A DNA stretch of 64,000 nucleotides, from contig NZ_JAASQT010000003.1 in assembly GCF_011761985.1 (NCBI RefSeq), forward strand, positions 186,001-250,000, in the 5' to 3' direction. Positions 17,341 to 25,051 of this stretch are shown piece by piece. The notes beneath the pieces are model-generated. The model had not been told where the DNA came from. It did no database searches and saw only the letters and a program-made list of their open reading frames with translations. A program made the translations under genes and the position numbers. Source of the stretch: Brevundimonas terrae (lineage in GTDB: Bacteria; Pseudomonadota; Alphaproteobacteria; Caulobacterales; Caulobacteraceae). How positions within the stretch are numbered: the stretch's first letter is position 1; every line of letters starts with the position of its first letter.

Positions 17341-18633
17341 ATGACCCGCCAAAGCGCCCTGTTCGACCGTCGCCGCCTGCTTCTCGGAGCGGGAGCTCTG
17401 GGTTTGGTTCCTGCCCTAAGCGCCTGTAACGCATCGCTAAATTCAGCGGACATCGAGGTTCGGGGCATAGATCGCCTGCCGATGACGCAGGATGTTCTGA
17501 ACCGTTTTGTCGCTCAAAGCCGCCTGCCCGGTCTGTGCGCTGGTGTGCAGTTTCCCGATGGCAGCAAGGCCTTTGTACAGGCCGGAACGCTCGATTTCGG
17601 CTCGTTTACCCGCGTAAATCGCGACACCCTGTTCCGAATCTATTCCATGACCAAGCTGATTACGGGTGCCGCAGCGGCCCTGTTGATCGAAGACGGCAAG
17701 TTCGCGCTGGATACACCCGTCGCCGACATCATCCCCGAATTTGCCGATATCAAGGTCGCCACCAATCCGGCCCGCAACCTGAACGCCCGCAAGGCGCAGA
17801 AAACGATGACCATCCGTCATCTGCTGACCCACACATCGGGCTTCACCTATGCCCACGCAGGCAACAACCCCGTGCAACGCGCCTATGGCCGCGAAGGCCT
17901 TGCCATGGCGGCCAGCGCCACAAGTGGCTCGGCCCGTCCGCCTGCCAATTATGATGAACTGGTCGAACGTCTGGCCACGATCCCGCTGATGTTCGAGCCG
18001 GGCACGCGATACGAATACGGCGTGTCGGTCGATGTTCTGGCCGTCGTGATCGAGCGTGTATCGGGCATGCCCTATGCCGATTTCGTGCAAAGACGCATCC
18101 TTGACCCGCTGGCCATGCAGGACACGATCTGGAGCCTGCGTGACGGCGATGCCGAGCGACTGGCCGCCATCTATAACTATGGGGCCAATGGCGCGGGGCC
18201 ACGCCGTGCCGTCGCCGATGCGTCGGCCGAGGTTCTGAGCCGCCCTGTTAGCCTGCATCTGGCCGGATCGGGTCTTTTGTCCACCGCCTCGGATTATCTC
18301 GACTTCCTCGGCATGCTGTTGAATGAAGGCTCGGCGGGGCGTCGCCGCATTATGAAGCCGGAAACGGCGCAACTGATGCGTTCCGACATCCTGCCCGAGG
18401 GGGTATCGGCCCTGAACGGTGGCCACGGCTTTGGCGGCTGGGTTGCCCGCGAAGGCCATAAACGCGCCGGAGAATTCGGCTGGAGCGGCAATGCCTCGAC
18501 CCAAGCTTGGATCGACCCCGCGCACGATTTCGCCGCCGTCCTGATGATGCAGGCCCTGCCCTATCGCGCCATCGACGTGCTGACGCCTCTTCGCGCCGCC
18601 ATTGATGCGGACCTCGGGATCACCCGCGCCTGA
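17341..18633 (+). CDS. Beta-lactamase-fold serine hydrolase (class C-like esterase), exported
   Basis: This is a 430-residue protein of the serine beta-lactamase-like family that contains class C beta-lactamases, DD-peptidases and esterases. The N-terminus has an Arg pair and hydrophobic core (DRRRLLLGAGALGL) ending LSAC, which looks like a lipoprotein or Tat-type export signal. The nucleophile motif is Ser102-x-x-Lys105 (YSMTKLI). The second motif is Tyr-Gly-Val (RYEYGVSVD) rather than Tyr-x-Asn. The third region, GGHGFGGW, has no clear KTG. This pattern fits EstB-like esterases better than true beta-lactamases, so antibiotic resistance should not be assumed. It is followed by a cupin gene on the same strand after 75 bp. 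Confidence 0.82.
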   Translation: MTRQSALFDRRRLLLGAGALGLVPALSACNASLNSADIEVRGIDRLPMTQDVLNRFVAQSRLPGLCAGVQFPDGSKAFVQAGTLDFGSFTRVNRDTLFRIYSMTKLITGAAAALLIEDGKFALDTPVADIIPEFADIKVATNPARNLNARKAQKTMTIRHLLTHTSGFTYAHAGNNPVQRAYGREGLAMAASATSGSARPPANYDELVERLATIPLMFEPGTRYEYGVSVDVLAVVIERVSGMPYADFVQRRILDPLAMQDTIWSLRDGDAERLAAIYNYGANGAGPRRAVADASAEVLSRPVSLHLAGSGLLSTASDYLDFLGMLLNEGSAGRRRIMKPETAQLMRSDILPEGVSALNGGHGFGGWVAREGHKRAGEFGWSGNASTQAWIDPAHDFAAVLMMQALPYRAIDVLTPLRAAIDADLGITRA

Positions 18634-18708
18634 CATGGCTTGATGGCGCATATCGCCTAACGCGAAAGCTGCATTCAGTCTGCGTGCTTCAACCGTGAGG
18701 TGTTCGAT

Positions 18709-19062
18709 ATGGATGAGGCCATCAATCTTGAGGACAAGCTCGGCCAGTTTGACGAAACATGGTCCCCGCGCACCGTCACGACCTTCAATGGTCACGACAT
18801 CATGGTGGCCAAGTTTCTGGGCGAGTTCGTCTGGCATTCCCACGCCGATACGGACGACCTGTTTCTGGTCCTCAAGGGCGCAGTCGATATCCGCCTGCGC
18901 GACCGCACCGTCACGCTAAAGGCTGGCGAACTGTTCGTCGTTCCCAAGGGCGTCGAACATCGGCCCTATGCCAAGGAAGAAGCGCATGTGCTGCTGATCG
19001 AACCCAGGGGCACCCCCAATACGGGCGATCCTGCCACGGCAGCGGGCCGAAAAGTGATCTAA
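18709..19062 (+). CDS. Cupin domain protein
   Basis: This is a small single-domain cupin of 117 residues. The metal-site pattern is visible as HSHADTDDLF (two His) followed after the first barrel strands by FVVPKGVEHRPYA (His of the second motif). The Glu of the usual first motif is replaced by Asp. It starts at ATG 18709, preceded by GTGAGG; a GTG three codons upstream is also open. Cupins of this size bind a metal and act as isomerases, dioxygenases or sensors, so no substrate can be given. It ends at a strong bidirectional terminator. Confidence 0.8.
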   Translation: MDEAINLEDKLGQFDETWSPRTVTTFNGHDIMVAKFLGEFVWHSHADTDDLFLVLKGAVDIRLRDRTVTLKAGELFVVPKGVEHRPYAKEEAHVLLIEPRGTPNTGDPATAAGRKVI

Positions 19063-19100
19063 AAAAGGGGCACTGACCGTATGGTCAGTGCCCCTTTTAT
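19063..19100. terminator. Bidirectional intrinsic terminator (cupin / fabD)
   Basis: A near-perfect palindrome, AAAAGGGGCACTGACC with its complement around a 4-base GTAT loop, has an A-run on one side and a T-run on the other. It separates the converging cupin and fabD genes and can stop transcription from both directions. Confidence 0.9.
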
Positions 19101-19118
19101 TTCAGCTTACAGCCAATC

Positions 19119-20063
19119 TCAGATCGACGTGGCGAAGGCTTCCAGTTCTTCCGGCGTGTTCAGCGCCAGTGCTTCGGCATCGGATGCTATGCGCTTGGCC
19201 ATGCCGGTCAGCACCTTGCCCGAGCCGACTTCGACGAAGCGGGTCACGCCGCCCTCGGTGGCCATCCACTCCATGCTCTCGCGCCAGCGGACGCGGCCAG
19301 TCACTTGCTCGACCAGCAGGCGGCGGATGGTTTCAGGATCGATTTCAGGACGGGCGGTGACGTTGGCGATCAGGGTGGCCGACGGCGCATGGATGGTGGC
19401 CTCTGCCAGAGCCGCCGCCATTTCGTCAGCTGCCGGTTGCATCAGCGGGCAGTGGAACGGTGCCGAAACATTCAGCGGAATAGCGCGTGCGCCCAGTTCC
19501 TTGGCCTTTTCAATAGCCAGATCGACAGCGGCCTTGTCGCCCGAGATGACGACATTGCCCTTGTTGTTATCGTTGGCGACAACGCAGACGCCCACAGCCG
19601 AACCGGCCTTGGCGGCTTCTTCGGCCAGAGCCAGATCGGTTTTCGGACCGATCAGCGAGGCCATCGCGCCCTTGCCCACCGGCACGGCGCGCTGCATGGC
19701 CTGACCGCGCAGTTTCAGAAGACGGGCCGTGTCGGCCAGCGAGATCGCACCCGATGCCGCCAGAGCCGAATATTCACCCAGCGAGTGACCGGCAACGAAA
19801 TCGGCGCTGGAAACGTCAAAGCCGAACTCGACCTTCAGCACACGGGCCGTGGCCATGGATACCGCCATTAGAGCCGGCTGGGCGTTCTCGGTCAGGGTCA
19901 GTTGGTCCTCGGGACCGTCCTTCATCAGGGCCGACAGCTTTTGGTTCAGCGCGTCATCGACTTCGGCAAAGACTTCGCGTGCGCTGGCAAAGGCGTCCGA
20001 CAGGGCCACGCCCATACCGACAGCCTGGCTGCCTTGACCGGGAAAGAGAAGCGCGAGGCTCAT
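19119..20063 (-). CDS. fabD: Malonyl-CoA:ACP transacylase
   Basis: FabD moves malonyl groups from CoA to acyl carrier protein, supplying fatty-acid elongation. The 314-residue protein begins MSLALLFPGQGSQAVGMG. The nucleophile Ser is in VAGHSLGEYSALAASGA, the conserved Arg is in LLKLRGQAMQ, and the catalytic His is in NVSAPFHCPLM. The C-terminal FVEVGSGKVLTGMAKRI is typical. It lies on the same strand as fabG, acpP and fabF, but two plus-strand genes sit between it and fabG, so it is transcribed separately here. Confidence 0.97.
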   Translation of the reverse strand: MSLALLFPGQGSQAVGMGVALSDAFASAREVFAEVDDALNQKLSALMKDGPEDQLTLTENAQPALMAVSMATARVLKVEFGFDVSSADFVAGHSLGEYSALAASGAISLADTARLLKLRGQAMQRAVPVGKGAMASLIGPKTDLALAEEAAKAGSAVGVCVVANDNNKGNVVISGDKAAVDLAIEKAKELGARAIPLNVSAPFHCPLMQPAADEMAAALAEATIHAPSATLIANVTARPEIDPETIRRLLVEQVTGRVRWRESMEWMATEGGVTRFVEVGSGKVLTGMAKRIASDAEALALNTPEELEAFATSI

Positions 20064-20179
20064 CTGCGTTTCGTCCGTATTATTGTTAAACTGGCCGCGA
20101 GGGGTAAGACAAACCCTCCCCTACGGCAAGCCGCTCTTGATAATACGGGCCGCAAATGGCCTCGCGCTTTGATCAGGGT

Positions 20180-21610
20180 TTAGTCCTTGATCTCGGCAGT
20201 GCAGGGACGGTTATCCGGCCCCGCCGCACCGTCACAGCGACGGATAGCCAACAGGCTTTCGGTGCTTTCGGTCAGGCGGTTACGGTTGTCGTCACCCTTG
20301 GTCAGGGTGAAGGCATCGTACAACTGCCCCGTGGCCGTATAGGCGCGGAATTCCAGTTGGCGTTCCTGCACATCGATCAACTGGTACAGTTCGGTATTCT
20401 CGGCGGCGCGCACCGGCTGGGTGTCGGCGCGATTATTCAGGCCATACATCTTGGAGCCAGTCACCGAGACCACATAGACCGGACCTTGCGGCAGACCGGC
20501 ATCCGAGTTGGCACGCGAGGCTTCGGCACCTGCGGGGTTCGAGACACGGCCATAGCAGTGGTCATGGCCTTGCAGCACCAGATCGATATTGCGGGCGTCA
20601 AAAATCGGCTTCCATGCCGCCTTCAGTTCTTCAGTGTCTTCGGGACGGGCGCAGGTATAGATCGGCTGATGGAACACAGCGACGTTCCACTTGGCGGTGC
20701 TGGTGGCCAGTGCATTGTCCAGCCACGCCGTCTGGCTGCCCAGACCGCCCAGATCCAGTCCCGATGTGCCATCCAGAATGATGAAACGCACGCCCTGGAA
20801 GTCGACGAAATAGGTCGTGTCCTTCACGCCCTCGGCACCGTTATCCGGCAAGGCGAACTGGCGGGTCCAGTGCGGACCGAGCACGCGCGATTCCGAACCA
20901 TCCGGCAGGATGTGATCGACATATTCGTGATTGCCCGACGCCGGAAGCTGCTGGGTCATGGCAAAGGCCCGACCACCGGCCTCGGTCCATTCGCCCCACT
21001 CGTCGTCGTGAACCTTGACCTCGCGCTGGGCCACCAGATCACCGGCATGCAGTACCAGCGACGCCGGACCGGCTTCCTTGAAGGCCGAACGGATCACGCG
21101 CGAGCCGATTTCCAGAATATCGTTCTGGGTATCGCCCAGATAGATAAAGCGGAACGGCTCGAAGCTGGCCGCCGCCGTGCGGAACGGTATCCACTCGCTC
21201 CATCCATCCGACGCCTTCACGCGATACACATAGCGGGTGGACGGCTTCAGGTTATCGAAGCGCACCTGATGATAGTGTGCCGTGCCGTTCTCGTTGCTGA
21301 TCGGCGAGGTATTGCCCGTCACCTTGACAGCATCAAAGCCCAGCAGCGGGCCGTCGATCTCTTGCGAGATTTCCGCCTCGGCAGTCGTCTGGTCAATGCT
21401 GGTGCGCCAAGCGACACCGGCACCGCGCGCTGCATCGGCGGCAGGCGTCAGGACAATACGATCCGCCCACGTCTTGGCCGCCCAGCGCCCGTTCGGGGCA
21501 TGCAGCGGCGGCGGTGCCGGATCAGGATCGGGCGGGGCCACAATCTGTGCCGAAACAGGCGTAGCAACCATCAGGCCGACAGCAGCAAGCAGAGCAAGCG
21601 AAGGCTTCAT
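20180..21610 (-). CDS. Secreted purple-acid-phosphatase-like metallophosphoesterase
   Basis: This is an exported metallophosphoesterase of 476 residues. It begins at ATG 21608-21610 with a signal peptide (KPSLALLAAVGLMVATPVSA). A fibronectin-III-like N-terminal domain (about residues 45-140, VRFDNLKPSTRYVYRVK) precedes the catalytic domain. Metal-ligand motifs are in order: YLGDTQND, LHAGDLVAQ, SGNHEYVD, AVFHQPIYT and LQGHDHCYGR. This domain order and motif set match purple acid phosphatases with their two-metal centre. The natural substrate is unknown; phosphate scavenging from organic phosphate is the usual role. A possible upstream TTG would add 18 residues before the signal peptide. Confidence 0.88.
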   Translation of the reverse strand: MKPSLALLAAVGLMVATPVSAQIVAPPDPDPAPPPLHAPNGRWAAKTWADRIVLTPAADAARGAGVAWRTSIDQTTAEAEISQEIDGPLLGFDAVKVTGNTSPISNENGTAHYHQVRFDNLKPSTRYVYRVKASDGWSEWIPFRTAAASFEPFRFIYLGDTQNDILEIGSRVIRSAFKEAGPASLVLHAGDLVAQREVKVHDDEWGEWTEAGGRAFAMTQQLPASGNHEYVDHILPDGSESRVLGPHWTRQFALPDNGAEGVKDTTYFVDFQGVRFIILDGTSGLDLGGLGSQTAWLDNALATSTAKWNVAVFHQPIYTCARPEDTEELKAAWKPIFDARNIDLVLQGHDHCYGRVSNPAGAEASRANSDAGLPQGPVYVVSVTGSKMYGLNNRADTQPVRAAENTELYQLIDVQERQLEFRAYTATGQLYDAFTLTKGDDNRNRLTESTESLLAIRRCDGAAGPDNRPCTAEIKD

Positions 21611-21746
21611 ATTCTCAGTTCCCTGACGAGAAAGCGATGCCCGTCGCTTAACCGCGCTCTGCAACGCTAAAACGTGGGATTTGCGACATCCGACCTCCGG
21701 TTTGCCGACAGGATTGCGACAAACCGGACGAATACGGACAAAAGCG

Positions 21747-23030
21747 TCAGAACATCCCGATCAGTTCTTTGGCCGCCAGCACACAGAACAGGGCCGTCGC
21801 CGCCCCCAGCATCAGGTTCGACAGCCAGCCACTGCGCCATTGCGGCGGCAAGCGCTTGCTGTTCAACAACCACAACAGCGTGCCCGCAAGGAAGGGCATG
21901 AACAGACTGCCCAGCACGCCATAGGCCACGATCAGCCCGAACGGACGCTCCATAAACAGCAGGGCAATCGGCGGGAATGTCAGCCACAGCGCATACAGTT
22001 TGAACGCCCGCGACTTGTCACCGCGTTCAGCCGGATCATCGCTTTTGCCACGCACATGGGCGACGAAGTCGGCGAACATCAGGCTGACGCCCTGCCAGAC
22101 GCCCAAGAGCGAAGAGAAGCTGGTCGCCCAGAAACCAACCAGAAACAGGATGGAAACCGGACGCCCGAAGCGATCTTCCAGCACCGAAGAAAGGTCCAGC
22201 AGGCCGCGATCCCCGCCTTGCAGCGCAATCCCTGCGGCATGCAGCAGTTCGGCCCCGACAATCAGCATGGCCACCACGAACACGCCGGTCACCACATAGG
22301 CAACCCTGTTGTCCAGACGCATCACGGCCATCCATGACGGCCCGCGCCAGCCCTTGGCATTCAGCCAATATCCATAGGCCGCCATGGTGATGGTGCCGCC
22401 CACCCCGCCGATCAGCCCCATCGTATAGAATGCCGATCCTTCAGGCAGTGTCGGCCACAGGCCCGTCAGCAAGCGCGGAATATCGGGAGCCACAATCACG
22501 GCCAGTCCGATGACGGTGACGAACATGACCCCGACGGCCAGCGTCATCACCTTTTCAAACAGGCCATAACCGCCGAACCAGACAAAGGTCAGCCCCGCCA
22601 GACCGCTGAGGACACCCCAGACCTTCAGGTCCAGAACCGGAAACATGGCGGCCAGAGGCAGGGCCGTCGAGGTCATGGCCGCGGCCCCGTAAACAAAGCC
22701 CCACACCACCACATAGATGCCGAAATACAGCCCCGCCCAGTTCACCCGCGACCCGAAAAAGTCCTTGCCCAGACTGGACCAACCGTCGAAAATCGTCTTC
22801 TCGCCCGCCAGCGTCCAGCGCCCCACCGCCTCGGCCAGTGCAATCTTGAGCAGGGTGCCGATGATCGCCGCCCACAGCAGCGCATAACCGAATTTCGACC
22901 CCGCAATCAGGGTCGCCACAAGGTCACCCGCGCCCACGCCGGTCGCCGCCACCACAATCCCCGGCCCGATCAGCGACCATTTGTTCTTGCCCGCGACAGC
23001 GTGGTGGGCAGAAGGGCCTTCATGGGTCAT
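21747..23030 (-). CDS. Nramp-family-like transporter with altered metal-site motifs
   Basis: This is a polytopic inner-membrane protein of 427 residues, with about 11 hydrophobic segments and the general Nramp pattern starting IGPGIVVAATGVGAGDLVATL. In canonical manganese/iron Nramp proteins helix 1 carries DPGN and helix 6 carries MPH. Here helix 1 reads GAGDL and helix 6 reads ITMAAYGYWL, so the usual Asn and Met ligands appear to be absent. It may belong to an Nramp-related group with another cation. The start ATG 23028-23030 (MTHEGPSAHH) is preferred over upstream in-frame candidates because they would add a non-conserved tail. It is divergent from the rpsF operon. Confidence 0.8.
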   Translation of the reverse strand: MTHEGPSAHHAVAGKNKWSLIGPGIVVAATGVGAGDLVATLIAGSKFGYALLWAAIIGTLLKIALAEAVGRWTLAGEKTIFDGWSSLGKDFFGSRVNWAGLYFGIYVVVWGFVYGAAAMTSTALPLAAMFPVLDLKVWGVLSGLAGLTFVWFGGYGLFEKVMTLAVGVMFVTVIGLAVIVAPDIPRLLTGLWPTLPEGSAFYTMGLIGGVGGTITMAAYGYWLNAKGWRGPSWMAVMRLDNRVAYVVTGVFVVAMLIVGAELLHAAGIALQGGDRGLLDLSSVLEDRFGRPVSILFLVGFWATSFSSLLGVWQGVSLMFADFVAHVRGKSDDPAERGDKSRAFKLYALWLTFPPIALLFMERPFGLIVAYGVLGSLFMPFLAGTLLWLLNSKRLPPQWRSGWLSNLMLGAATALFCVLAAKELIGMF

Positions 23031-23202
23031 GGGCAATCCGTTCCGTGGCTTCAATCGTGAAACCGGACACTGCATCGGTTCGTCGCCATCACCAAACGGC
23101 GCTATAAATGAACAACTCACTCAGGTTTCACGGCGCATCCGCCCCGCAACCTTGCCCTTTCGGTGCTTTCCTTATATAGGCGCATCCTTTCCAGGGCTTC
23201 GG

Positions 23203-23255
23203 TCCTGATTGTGGAATGTCAAAGGGTCGGGAAAATCCCGTCCGCCACATCAGGA
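23203..23255 (+). promoter_or_regulatory. rpsF leader structure resembling the S6:S18 binding motif
   Basis: In the 5' leader of rpsF, TCCTGAT-t-GTGG (23203-23214) pairs with CCACATCAGGA (23245-23255). The stem encloses a smaller hairpin CGGGA-AAA-TCCCG (23228-23240). The trinucleotide CCG (23242-23244) lies unpaired between the inner hairpin and the outer stem. This is the layout of the known rpsF leader motif by which the S6:S18 complex represses its own operon. The pairing is seen in the sequence; the identity is inferred from layout and position. Confidence 0.6.
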
Positions 23256-23315
23256 GCCATCGTAGACACGCTACCCGGCATGTCTGCGCCGATGTCCACC
23301 AAGGGAGAACACCGC

Positions 23316-23702
23316 ATGGCTCTATACGAGCACACGGTCATGACGCGCCAAGATATCTCGGCGCAACAGGCCGAAGCGCTGAACGACACCATCAAGGCTC
23401 TGATCGAAGAAGGCGGCGGTTCCGTTGCCAAGATCGAGTACTGGGGTCTGCGCAACCTTACCTACCGCGTGAAGAAGAACCGCAAGGCTCACTATTCCCT
23501 GCTCGCCGTTGACGCACCGCCGGCCGCTATGGCCGAAGTCGAGCGCCAACTGTCGATCAACGAAGACGTGCTGCGTTGGCTGACCATCCGCGTCGAAGAG
23601 CTCGACCTGGAACTGTCGCCGCTGCTGGCTCGCCGCGAACGCGAACGCGATCGTAGCGCTCCTAGCAACCGCAACGACGACGCTGCTGCGGCTTCGGAAT
23701 AA
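23316..23702 (+). CDS. rpsF: 30S ribosomal protein S6
   Basis: S6 binds S18 and the central domain of 16S rRNA. The 128-residue protein starts at ATG 23316 ([15 protein letters not shown]), behind GGGAGA. The open frame extends upstream but without coding character. Core motifs are [22 protein letters not shown] and [16 protein letters not shown]. The tail is Arg-rich (RREREREDRSAP-like) and longer than that of E. coli S6, as in other alphaproteobacteria. It is the first gene of rpsF-rpsR-rplI and sits behind a structured leader that may bind S6:S18. Confidence 0.97.
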   Translation: MALYEHTVMTRQDISAQQAEALNDTIKALIEEGGGSVAKIEYWGLRNLTYRVKKNRKAHYSLLAVDAPPAAMAEVERQLSINEDVLRWLTIRVEELDLELSPLLARRERERDRSAPSNRNDDAAAASE

Positions 23703-23714
23703 GGAACCGGATAG

Positions 23715-23990
23715 ATGACCGATACCAAAGCTCCGATCCCGGGCGCTCCGGCTGGCTCCGGCCCGGCCCGTCGTCCCTTCTATCGTCGCCGCAAGGTTTG
23801 CCCGTTCTCGGGTGCCAACGCGCCGAAGATCGACTACAAAGACGTGAAGCTGCTGCAGCGTTACGTTTCCGAACGCGGCAAGATCGTGCCTTCGCGCATC
23901 ACCGCCGTTTCCGCCAAGAAGCAACGCGAACTGGCCAAGGCCATCAAGCGCGCTCGCTACCTGGCTCTGCTGCCGTACGTGGTGAAGTAA
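23715..23990 (+). CDS. rpsR: 30S ribosomal protein S18
   Basis: S18 is a small basic 30S protein that pairs with S6. The product has 91 residues. The conserved core reads RRKVCPFSG near residue 27, then [19 protein letters not shown] and [21 protein letters not shown]. The N-terminal Pro/Ala-rich extension of about 20 residues is common in alphaproteobacteria. It lies 12 bp after rpsF and one base before rplI, so the three are cotranscribed. Confidence 0.98.
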   Translation: MTDTKAPIPGAPAGSGPARRPFYRRRKVCPFSGANAPKIDYKDVKLLQRYVSERGKIVPSRITAVSAKKQRELAKAIKRARYLALLPYVVK

Positions 23991-23991
23991 G

Positions 23992-24576
23992 ATGAAGGTC
24001 GTTCTGCTTGAACGCGTCGAGAACCTCGGCGCCATCGGCGACGTCGTCACCGTTAAGGACGGCTTCGCTCGTAACTACCTTCTGCCGCGCGACAAGGCTC
24101 GCCGCGCGACCGAGAAGAACCTGAAGGCCTTCGAAATCGAACGTGCTGCTATTGAAGCACGTAACGACAAGAACAAGGCTGACGCTCAAGTCATCGCTGA
24201 CAAGATCAATGGCGAAACCTACGTCATGATCCGTCAAGCTGGCGAAACCGGCCAACTGTACGGTTCGGTTGCCGGTCGCGACGTGGCTGAAGTCGTCCGC
24301 GCTTCGGGTGCAAACGTCACCCGTTCGCAGGTCGTTCTGAACACCGCCATCAAGACCCTGGGCGTACACGAAGTGCTGGTTCGCCTGCACGCTGAAGTGT
24401 CGGCCACCGTCAAGATGAACATTGCGCGTTCGGCTGAAGAAGCTGAACGCCAAGCCAAGGGCGAGGATGTTATCCGCGCTCAGTTCGACGACGAGCGTGC
24501 AGCAGCTGACGAAGCTGCTCAAGAGCTCATCGAAGGCGGCGCTGGCCAGCAAGAAGATTTCGGCGACGAAGCGTAA
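23992..24576 (+). CDS. rplI: 50S ribosomal protein L9
   Basis: L9 spans the 50S surface with an N-terminal rRNA-binding domain and a C-terminal domain joined by a long helix. The protein has 194 residues, longer than the roughly 150 of E. coli because of an Ala/Glu-rich C-terminal extension typical of alphaproteobacteria. The N-terminal signature MKVVLLERVENLGAIGDVV and GFARNYLLPRDKA are intact. It starts one base after the rpsR stop and is followed by an intrinsic terminator that ends the operon. Confidence 0.97.
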   Translation: MKVVLLERVENLGAIGDVVTVKDGFARNYLLPRDKARRATEKNLKAFEIERAAIEARNDKNKADAQVIADKINGETYVMIRQAGETGQLYGSVAGRDVAEVVRASGANVTRSQVVLNTAIKTLGVHEVLVRLHAEVSATVKMNIARSAEEAERQAKGEDVIRAQFDDERAAADEAAQELIEGGAGQQEDFGDEA

Positions 24577-24600
24577 GCTTCTCACCGGACTTCATAGGGA

Positions 24601-24635
24601 AAAGGGCATCAGCTTCGGCTGGTGCCCTTTTTCTT
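24601..24635 (+). terminator. Intrinsic terminator of the rpsF-rpsR-rplI operon
   Basis: AAAGGGCAYCAGC and its complement form a stem of about 13 bp (one mismatch) around a TTCG loop, followed by TTTTTCTTT. It lies 25 bp after the rplI stop. Confidence 0.9.
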
Positions 24636-24846
24636 TGCCGAGACATCGGCGGCCATATTTAGATTTTCTTCATATACCTATAAATATTCTCGGTATGCGA
24701 ATGGCTTTATTGCGGCGCAATGTGGGTGCCTCGGTCTAGCAGATGGACGGCTCACTCCCCGTCACTCTGCTGCGCCCCCTGCTCCGGTCGATGCCATTCC
24801 CTCAGCGTTGCTCCGGTCAGCGGGGCGAAATTACAAGGGGGAATAC

Positions 24847-24933
24847 ATGATCCGACGGCTATCAAATCAACGGGGAAACAGGCTTGAGGCCTGCTGTCAC
24901 GGATCGGTCCCGGACCGCACGCCCTGCACCTGA
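24847..24933 (+). CDS. Possible 28-codon leader ORF upstream of the TonB-dependent receptor
   Basis: A short frame, ATG at 24847 to TGA at 24933, follows a strong ribosome-binding site (AAGGGGG, 24836-24842). It would encode a basic peptide beginning MIRRLSNQRG and containing two adjacent Cys. It lies about 120 bp upstream of the receptor start, between an AT-rich likely promoter zone (24650-24710) and two hairpins. It could be a regulatory upstream ORF or chance. There is no homology evidence, so confidence is low. Confidence 0.3.
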   Translation: MIRRLSNQRGNRLEACCHGSVPDRTPCT

Positions 24934-24947
24934 GCGCACCTGCGCCC

Positions 24948-25024
24948 TGTCGCACCTAAAGCGACAAAGCCCGTTCCAAAGATTTTCTGTCGCCTTGCAC
25001 CCCGCCATTGAAAGCGGGGCGACA
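24948..25024 (+). promoter_or_regulatory. Structured leader with alternative stems upstream of TonB-dependent receptor
   Basis: TGTCGC (24948-24953) pairs with GCGACA (24961-24966) as one hairpin. A second TGTCG (24988-24992) pairs with CGACA (25020-25024) around an inner CCCCGC/GCGGGG stem (25000-25005 with 25014-25019). Because both 5' arms carry the same TGTCGC and both 3' arms carry CGACA, the arms can swap partners. The receptor start follows 27 bp later. The rest of the gap 24636-25051 holds an AT-rich promoter-like zone (24650-24710) and the small frame listed separately. Confidence 0.4.
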
Positions 25025-25051
25025 AGCGCGACACCTGCAAAAGGTCTCATC

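Noticed and set aside
17341..18633. Class C beta-lactamase (resistance gene)
   Set aside because: The SxxK motif is present, but the Tyr-x-Asn and KTG motifs are not canonical; an esterase-type member is more likely.
24884..25051. N-terminal extension of the TonB-dependent receptor
   Set aside because: The upstream in-frame part would precede the signal peptide by 56 residues and overlaps the hairpins; GTG 25052 has a fitting ribosome-binding site.
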